Shown: positions 56,819 to 64,000 of the stretch, one piece after another
Numbering within the stretch: position 1 is the stretch's first letter
Layout of the letters: the number at the start of each line of letters is the position of its first letter
Assembly: GCA_904063045.1 (NCBI GenBank)
Contig: CAJFCJ010000009.1
Location: 1,674,968-1,738,967, forward strand
Reading direction: 5' to 3'
DNA from: Dimorphilus gyrociliatus
Taxonomy: Eukaryota > Annelida > Polychaeta > Dinophilidae
Length of the DNA: 64,000 bases
The notes under the pieces: generated by a model
What the model saw: only the letters and a program-made list of their open reading frames with translations
What the model was told of the DNA's origin: nothing
The model's database searches: none
Position numbers and translations under genes: made by a program

Positions 56819-57631
56819 TATCAGCTTTATTTGGTATAAGGATTGATAATAATAACTTTAAAATGAAAGTTTGCTTTAAATAGTAGTTAACTTTGTTGGT
56901 GTTACGCATGCGCATCTTGTCATAACCTAGAAAAGTATTACTCAGCAAAAAAATTACAAAAACGTTCAAACCGAACGCTATTATTACATCAGCTGGAAAA
57001 AATGAAGGCAAACGATCTAAGTTCAAGAAAGATTACTATCTTTTGAAAAGCCTTTAGGTGGACTGGAATGTTTAAAATTTTGTATATATTTTCTGATTTT
57101 CCTCTGAAATGAAGAATCTAAGAAAAGTTTATATATGTAAATTAGATTAGAGGTCACAAAGAACTAGGTCAAAATAGTGTTCTACACTCTTTTGTTATTA
57201 CGGGCAGTTGAAACAATGTAAGAATATGAAATAACAAGGATAAAAATATGTAATTTAGAATGTTCAATAAATGAAATATCTCTATTATATGTACAATAAT
57301 ACAACGTTAAATTCTCGGATAAAGCTTAAATAGTGGACAGGTTAATTATGTTTTTTATTATAAATAATAGTAACTATTGTGATAGAACGGTATATTTCGG
57401 CCTACTTATTATAATTTAGAGTTGTTGAATAGAAAGAAAAAGAAGAAATGATAGCTTAAATTTTCCAAAGAAGTAACGAATTCTTTCTGTATTTGTCTAG
57501 TTTTTTTTATGAATCTTCTTATCTAATCTAACTAAATTTATGGGCTCTTTTCAAGTATTTGGCCAGACAAAAACAATGGAGTAGAATGTTATATTTGATG
57601 TATTTTTTAGCGACCTCTATTGGATTAGAAA
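56819..57631. promoter_or_regulatory. divergent spacer between nitrilase and TM2D2
   Basis: The sequence ACGCATGCGCA at 56904-56914 matches the NRF1 palindrome and is about 90 nt upstream of the nitrilase start. The remaining sequence is AT-rich. The short minus-strand frame 56745-57026 overlaps it and is rejected. Confidence 0.5.
56904..56914. promoter_or_regulatory. NRF1-like palindrome upstream of the nitrilase gene
   Basis: ACGCATGCGCA matches the NRF1 consensus (YGCGCAYGCGCR) on the reverse strand. A similar core occurs at 36310-36319 before striatin. Confidence 0.5.
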
Positions 57632-58414
57632 ATGAATTACAATTTGCTCATTGTCGCTATATTTATTGTTTTTTTTCAGTCGTTCGTTATATTATCTTTA
57701 TCAAATATCGTCGTTAGACCAAACGAAGTTGGTTGCGAATATAATGGAACTTGCTTATTCCCTCATGATCCCCATGGGCCTCTAGTCTTGTGCGAATACT
57801 TGTAAGTGGACGATAATAGGTGAATTTATGTTGACAGTAATTACGATTCTTCTTAGGCCACACGAATATTTAAAATGTGATGATCCAGAATATGTTGGTG
57901 ATAATGAGACAAAAAGAAAAGAGCTGGGCTACGGATGTACAAAGGTGTTATATTAAATTAAATTAGATTACTACGACATTGTTCTGCTAATTGAAAGATA
58001 AATTTTTATTAATTTTCAGTGGGGTGGTTTAAAATATGAAGATGTGGAACACAGTCGAGTTATGTGTGCAGTTCTTCCGGGAATTGAGTGCTACGGCAAT
58101 AGGCAATTCTTAAGTCTAAAAAGATATCCATGTATAAAGTATAACGGACATTATTTTGTCTCAACACTTTTGTATTCAGTTCTTCTAGGTTTCCTTGGTA
58201 TGGACAGATTTTGTTTAGGTCATACAGGTAAGTGGAAAATGTTTCTTAATAGCAGAAAGTTTTTAATACAACTGGTCTAATTCTATCAGGTACCGCGATT
58301 GGAAAATTGTTAACGTTAGGAGGTGTTGGAATATGGTGGATAGTTGACATTATATTATTAGTGACTGGAAAACTAAACCCAGCAGATGATAGTAACTGGA
58401 TGCCTTACTACTAA
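57632..58414 (+). CDS. TM2D2: TM2 domain-containing protein 2
   Basis: Four exons (57632-57801, 57857-57944, 58020-58227, 58290-58414) give 196 residues (human TM2D2 214). A signal peptide ([19 protein letters not shown]) is followed by a cysteine-rich ectodomain with [28 protein letters not shown] and [11 protein letters not shown]. Two membrane helices then form the TM2 domain: [54 protein letters not shown], with the DRF loop, ending DDSNWMPYY (human DGSNWCTVY). The match specifically to TM2D2, not TM2D1 or TM2D3, rests on [10 protein letters not shown] and [10 protein letters not shown]. In flies the three TM2D proteins act in Notch signalling and endolysosomal function. The convergent EXT2 gene follows. 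Confidence 0.96.
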
Positions 58415-58994
58415 ACCATTTTTCTCAACCATCCTCAAAAAATAGAAAGAGATGAATCTTATCAAAGAAATTTGCTCAGTTTATGCAACTGTTTGATACT
58501 TTCTCCAAAAGAAGTCACTTTAAAAGAGAAAGAAAACTGCAAAAAAAAAAAATCAAAAGATTGTACACTTGTGATTTTTTTTTTAATTTTTACTTTAGAA
58601 TTAAATGACACTTATAATGTAAAATTATTTCTTTTTTCTTACAAAAGACATTTTTATTAAAAGAGAAAAACTACTTTGGTCTTTTAAGTTTTGTTTATTA
58701 AATTATTCTCTTAGCCACTTTTTGCAGAAATTCAATAGGCAATGGAAATAATAGAACTTTAAAATATCGTTTATATCATTTAAGAAATTTATTACTAAAT
58801 TTTTTTATAACCAGCCTACATAACAAAAAGATAAAAAGATTAAAATTGTGACTTTTCAACTATATATAATACTTTTTCACTGATTTTTAGCTTTTTTTTT
58901 TTTACATATAATGCGAATTTGGCACCGCAAACTTTTCTACAGTTAAATCTTGTAGATCTTAATTGTTTCTGATCCTTGTTTTTTTGTGGAGAGA
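58415..58994. other. convergent spacer between TM2D2 and EXT2
   Basis: A 580-nt AT-rich gap that holds both 3' UTRs. Poly-A and poly-T runs occur near 58543 and 58892. I see no gene. Confidence 0.45.
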
Positions 58995-61713
58995 TCAAAG
59001 TGATCCAATATTTGAGTATTTCGTAAAAGAGAAATATTCCTTATCCTTATATAGCACTGGAGCTGCCCTAAATTCGACAGACTTTAATGGCATTCTTCCA
59101 AAGGCGTGAACAAATTGGGTAATACATTCCGATCTTTCTACCATATGAGCTAAATCAGCAGACAACATATCCGAGTTTATACAACTGGCTGTTGAACACT
59201 TGAATTTTTTCCTAGGTCCGACCTATTAATAACGATTAATTAGTAATATAGACTTGAATATTGATAAAAAAATCACTTTTAAAGGTGCTTTCCCAGTGAG
59301 ATTAGCGATAATAAAGTTCATAGCTATATCCTCGCAATTCATATTCTCGTCAATCCATAATTTGAGTTTTTGAGGCAAGTATTTAGTATATGCAAAAGAG
59401 TAGTACTAAATTTGATTTAAACGAATAAAAAATTCAATTAGACGGATGAATAATGGGCGAAAAATAAATATAAGAACCTTGTGATAGAAAGAAGCTCCAG
59501 TAAGAACCATTGATATAGAACTTGTCCATTCGGATTCATATTTCCATGAATCGGTTTTATTATTCCACAAATGTAACCGACTAGGAAATCCTACTAAACG
59601 ATCAGGAAATTCCCGCCAAACCTAATAATAAAACGATAATAAAATTAAATTGTCAACTTGTAAACAAATAGCCAATTAGATATTTACCTGATATGCGAAT
59701 TCCAGTTCATCAATTGTCAGCATTAATATATCATCGTCCAGCGATAAAATAGCTTCGGTTTCAATTTCGGCATAAGGATAGAATCTGTTATGTAGACTGT
59801 TTCTAGGTGTTTGTAAAATTCGAAGAGGAACATTTATATTCGGCCAGTTCGAAGCTAAAAATACAAGTAATAAATTAATTATCTAGAAAATATTATCCAA
59901 AATAACAGTAGCTATATTTAATCAACTTACTAGGTGGCGGTTGTTTCTTTTGATTATTCCAAATGACTAGAACTTTTGATAATGATGGTGCAGCAGATAT
60001 TTTTCGTATTAAATCAAATAATGATGTTATTCTATCATAACTTAATATAACAGCTGTAAATCCATTATGCTTGAGTGGTCTTACAGGTAGGAATAGAGGA
60101 TCTTTAATTGGCACCTGTGTATTAGATTAGTAGTTGTATTGTTAGATGATATAATAAGTATATAAAATATAATATACCTGTAATTCATTCCAATCTTCAT
60201 AAGATTTAACATCGTACGGAAAAACTCTATCATTGATTATTTGAAGTGTTGCTAAGGTTATTTCCCTCATTGACCTATTTAAAGATGAATTATATTTATA
60301 GATTACAAGAACACTTAAGGAGAAAAATCATCGTATTTACTTGAAATATTTATCCCATATAAAAAGAACTTGACTCTGCATTTCTAAGATTCTATCAGAT
60401 CCTATTCTCTCTAATATTTCAACTATTTCAATTAGTCTGGACTCTTCGACACGTATAACGACCCTATTTATTTAAAAGGTTATTCATAACTGTATCCAAG
60501 GTATCTTATATGATAATGAGAAAAATATTTCACCTTTTCCAGTCTATAACATCAACAAAAGGAAGAACATAACTATCCATTGCAATAACAGGTATACAAC
60601 CATGCTGCATGGCTTCTGATAATATTGTTTGACTGAATCTGGATACTCTTAAAACCAAACAGAAAGTGACGCTCTAGTTAAAGGAGAAAAAATACATTTC
60701 AATTAAATATCATACAAATATTTATATAAGATTATTATTTACGGAGAGAATTGCAGGATAATGATACACTCCTCTTAAGTTGCATCTTTCTGTAAAATTA
60801 AAATCCCCTTCGCATCTACTTAAAACTAAAACTCCACGAGATCTCTCAGTAACCCTTTCTAACTGTTCACGATGTGCAGGATCAATACCAATTTGTGATG
60901 ATACTAATAACCAATCCCGTTTGTTGTTTCTATTAAAAAATAGTTAAAATAGATTAAAAGACTAAATGAATTGTTTCTTTATCGTTTACTTGTGAGTATA
61001 GGTATAATGGTGTGTCAACGGGTTAAATAATGGAATAGATATATCAAAATTCATCCTGTAGGTTGAAATGTCTAAACCTGAACCAGCAAGAATAGAATTT
61101 CCTCTATTAATTTCTAATTTTGTTGCATAATTTGGTGTAGAGCCTGGCAGCATATTAAAGAGAAGATGGTTTTCACCATTATTCCATCTGTTTTAAAATG
61201 AATAAACAAACAAATAGGAGAATATAGATGGGCTATTAATTTAATAAACTATTTAACTTACAATGGTAATGCCGATAGACAACGATCGATCATATCCACT
61301 TTAAGGTTATTCTGATTTAATAGATCGATTTGAGGAACAAATACACATGCCTTCTTTGGATCTGAAGTTACAAATGGACTTTCCAATATAGCATCAATTA
61401 TTTGCATGAACTCTTTTGACCGAGGTAGCATGACTGGACTGCCGTTGGCATGGACGAACTCAATGTATGGATAGACGTATACGGATATCTTATTAACATC
61501 GTTATTACCACAATTATATACATTAAAACATGTATGAAATAGACAACTGCTGTTTGTTTGACTGGCTCGACGATGATTATCAGTTACTACATATTGTTTT
61601 GGCTGTCTCCTCGAGATCCAGTTGGAATCATTTTTCATATATATCCGTAGGAAGACGAGTGAAGATATAACAAATATGATGAAGAGTAGTATTCGGAAAA
61701 CAATGTTTCTCAT
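58995..61713 (-). CDS. EXT2: exostosin-2, heparan sulfate polymerase subunit
   Basis: Eleven exons (61713-61262, 61187-60990, 60929-60743, 60673-60534, 60463-60341, 60274-60178, 60114-59931, 59854-59688, 59621-59478, 59405-59277, 59222-58995) encode 682 residues (human 718). It is a type II Golgi protein: a short cytoplasmic start then the anchor [22 protein letters not shown]. The GT47 part has [22 protein letters not shown], and [10 protein letters not shown]; the GT64 part has [21 protein letters not shown], a DDD motif at 59730-59738, GFPSRLHLW, and [10 protein letters not shown]. The C-terminus NIGSL is identical to human. EXT1/EXT2 heterodimers add alternating GlcA and GlcNAc to heparan sulfate. 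All joins keep phase. A FAM20B-like gene of the same pathway lies at the other end of the window. Confidence 0.97.
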
Positions 61714-62213
61714 TTTAATGATTAATCAGTAAATGATTTTACCGATACTCGAACAAGAGTGACAATTTTGTTCCTGATTTCGACGTCATTCATCCAGCAG
61801 TAAAACAAATATGGGAAAGTAAAATTTTACAAGAAAGATGCTTTAGGGCTGACTACAGAGGGCGTGAGTTAAGTCAATCATACAATCTCGTTTCCTAACG
61901 CGAAATAACGTGGGAGTTTATCATTCAAATAGTTCTAACACAATAATACCACGCCATATAATATTATGTTTAATATATGAGTAGTATCTTAATAAAAGCG
62001 AATTCCTTTGATAAATTTAGAGGTTCACATTAGCTTTATATTACGTATATTACATAATTAAAACCTGCTTGACATCACCTATACGATGAATTTTTTCAAA
62101 TTTCAATCATTCCATCGAACTGAACAAAGTATTTACTTTGAGCAAAAAATCACTAGAAAAAGTTTAAAATAAAGTTATTAAACGGTTGAAAAATCAATAA
62201 ATATCAATATAAT
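61714..62213. promoter_or_regulatory. divergent spacer between EXT2 and an unrecognised gene
   Basis: Five hundred bases of AT-rich sequence containing both promoters. A CTAACGCGAAATAACG stretch near 61895 is E2F/GC-like but weak. No gene is seen. Confidence 0.35.
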
Positions 62214-64000
62214 ATGTCTTCTAGTCAATCTGCCGTCGAACTGAATGAAATAGATAATGAAAAGTTGCCTAAAAGAGCTAAATCTCAATCGAAAACATGT
62301 TTGTTTTTGTTTGTTTGTTTGTTTGTTGTCTTAATTTTAACTTAAGAAAGATAAATGAATATTTTTTATTCAGCTGGTGTTAATAAGAAGAGTTTATCAA
62401 AGTTAAATCAAAAGAAATCGTCGTTAGGCAAGCAACGATCGTCTTCGAGGCAGGCTGTTGTAAGAAATGGTAGAAAGTCTAAAGATAATTTGCGAAAATC
62501 GAGACAAACTAAACAGACTAGTAAAATTTCTCTTAGTTCCGTTTCGCCAAAGATCTCTGGACAGAGTAGAGGTAGATCCGTTGGATGTTGTCCTTGCCTT
62601 GATGGTGATGACTCGGATTACGAAATTAAGAAGACGAGTACCAATACGAAACCTACAAAGGCAAAGGGTCAGCGAAAGGAGTTATCTAAGAAAGATATAA
62701 GGGCTTTAGAAAAAGTTCAAGAGAAAATCATGGCAGCGAAAGAGATTCAAAGAAATGCTAAAGCGCAAAAGGCCGCTGAAGTAGTTGAAAGTACGAAAAC
62801 TATTGAGGCTATCGTGGAGAGGAGGCAGGTTGAAAACAATGAAAAGGCAGAGGACGGAACAGAGGACAACCCACCTGCTGAAACTGATATTACAAACGGT
62901 AATCAGAATGAAGGAAGCGAAGCAAATCCATCGATGACGAGTGGAGATCAATTACCGTTGACTGAGACTGAGGAGACTATCCCCGAACAGCTTAGAAAGG
63001 ATAACAAAAGGCAATTTGAAAGTATCGAAAAGAAACAGGAACTTTCGCAACAAATCGAAAAGAGAAAAACTCTGACCGAGTCTAATGAATTGGAAGAACC
63101 CTTTTCTACAAACGAAGATGTTGTCATCTATCAACAACAAACCAAAAGAAGAAATGATTTGATTCCATTCTTCTTAAGAAAACAACCAAAGAACGAAGGG
63201 AAGATGAACCGTCACATCCTAGATAATTGGTTTAGGGCTGTTGACGATAGCGAAAATATTCCAACTCACACGAATACACTGTATGATGATAAAGATTTGA
63301 GCGGATTGTTAGACGATGTTGATGAATTAACTGTATTATTTAAAGCGATAAATAGCTTATACAAAGATTTATCTTCCAAAGAGCAAAAGCTTCATTTTGA
63401 ACTATCTAACATGAAAGACGTTAGGAAACAGTTACGAGAACTAGAGCAAGTGTCATCTCTAGGTAGAATTATGAGTGACATTTCCAACTTAAAACAGAGT
63501 AGCATGACGATAAAGGATCAACCTTCTAAGATGTCCAAAACGTCGTCTAGGTGGATGAGGCCCAAGTCCGCAATAGAGATTATTCATAATTTCTCCAAGA
63601 AGTGGAAGGATACGTCTCAAAACGATGAACAACTATCAGTTAGAGAGATATCGAAAACTCCTTTAATAGCGACAGAGGCTTCGGAATCTTCCGATCAGGA
63701 TATTGAACCAACAGCCCCTGTGAAGAAGGGTAATCCTTGTTGGGTTATTGCAAGAGATAGTATGAAATCATCAGAGTTTACATCTAAGAGAAACGATATG
63801 AGAGAAGCCTTTCTTAAAACTTTAGAAGAGCATATAGAATATCCAGGACCCACTTTTGGAAAATATCGTATGCCAATTGCAAACTTTAGAATTCCAATTC
63901 CATTACCAAATTCATCTTCTGTCGGTAGTTTTCAACTTCAAGAATTATATAAACAGCATTTTGCATCTCTGGCATCCAATACGGAAACTAGATATTTTCC
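62214..64000 (+). CDS. basic, Ser/Lys-rich protein, 5' part only, unrecognised
   Basis: The start (62214-62298, MSSSQSAVELNEIDNEKLPKRAK) joins in phase 1 to exon 62374-64000, which stays open to the window edge, giving 570 residues so far. The N-terminal part is basic and disordered (KKSLSKLNQKKSSLGKQRSSSR). A cysteine cluster, SVGCCPCLDGDDSDYE, could be palmitoylated or bind metal. Lys/Glu-rich coiled-coil candidates follow (KELSKKDIRALEKVQEKIMAAKEIQ), an acidic disordered block, a helix-rich middle (DLSGLLDDVDELTVLFKAIN, SSKEQKLHFELSNMKDVRKQLRELEQ), then a Pro-rich patch (YPGPTFGKYRMPIANFRIPIPLP). I recognise no family and no catalytic motif. It may be a scaffold or cytoskeletal linker, but that is a guess. 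The 75-nt intron contains a GTTT repeat. Confidence 0.75.
62299..62327 (+). repeat. GTTT repeat at a 5' splice site
   Basis: The donor GTTTGT is the first unit of about seven GTTT/GTTTTT repeats, so the splice site sits inside a microsatellite that could vary in length. Confidence 0.75.

Overview
The window is animal nuclear DNA. Every gene recognised is a metazoan gene, most are split by GT-AG introns of about 50-80 nt, and a gene starts roughly every 2.5 kb. The base composition is AT-rich. Outer-arm dynein docking, KIF6, kizuna and CPLANE2 genes point to a ciliated bilaterian. The very short introns with few lost conserved genes resemble published descriptions of miniaturised spiralians such as the annelid Dimorphilus gyrociliatus; that species assignment is inference. 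Exon joins were worked out by hand from splice signals and reading-frame phase.

Layout: 1-640 FAM20B-like kinase end (+); 987-3107 C9orf72 (-); 3238-4025 CPLANE2 (-); 4397-4881 small membrane protein (-); 5129-5482 CDK2AP1 (-); 6477-8240 MBOAT7 (+); 8266-10432 ODAD1/CCDC63 (-); 10591-12242 STK40 (-); 12558-14819 C2H2 zinc-finger protein (-); 16251-17926 GTF3C5 (+); 18486-27017 ZFYVE26 (+); 27166-28026 EXOSC7 (-); 28136-29368 tetraspanin (+); 29797-33267 kizuna (-); 33892-35820 divergent ADAM protease (+); 36450-38516 striatin (+, no intron); 39200-39696 UBA52 (-); 40258-41429 Polycomb-like protein (+); 41571-44206 KIF6 (-); 44720-47021 three-domain galectin (+); 47637-50231 PRPF39 (-); 51257-55584 HMG-box-like protein in 17 exons (+); 55889-56818 nitrilase (-, no intron); 57632-58414 TM2D2 (+); 58995-61713 EXT2 (-); 62214-64000 unrecognised basic protein, running off the end (+).

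The genes do not form one pathway and no operon is evident. Loose themes are cilia and centrosomes (CPLANE2, ODAD1, KIF6, kizuna), membrane traffic and autophagy (C9orf72, ZFYVE26), glycosaminoglycan assembly (FAM20B-like, EXT2) and chromatin (CDK2AP1, Polycomb-like, GTF3C5). Most neighbours are divergent or convergent with short spacers, so several pairs probably share promoters. No CRISPR array, rRNA, tRNA or intact transposon was found.

The most unusual items are a Polycomb-like gene without Tudor and first PHD domains; a three-CRD galectin in which only the last CRD keeps the sugar-binding signature; a compact divergent ADAM with an intact zinc site; an intronless aliphatic-type nitrilase; an HMG-box-like gene of tiny exons under an E2F/E-box/octamer-like promoter; and introns that are in frame and stop-free.
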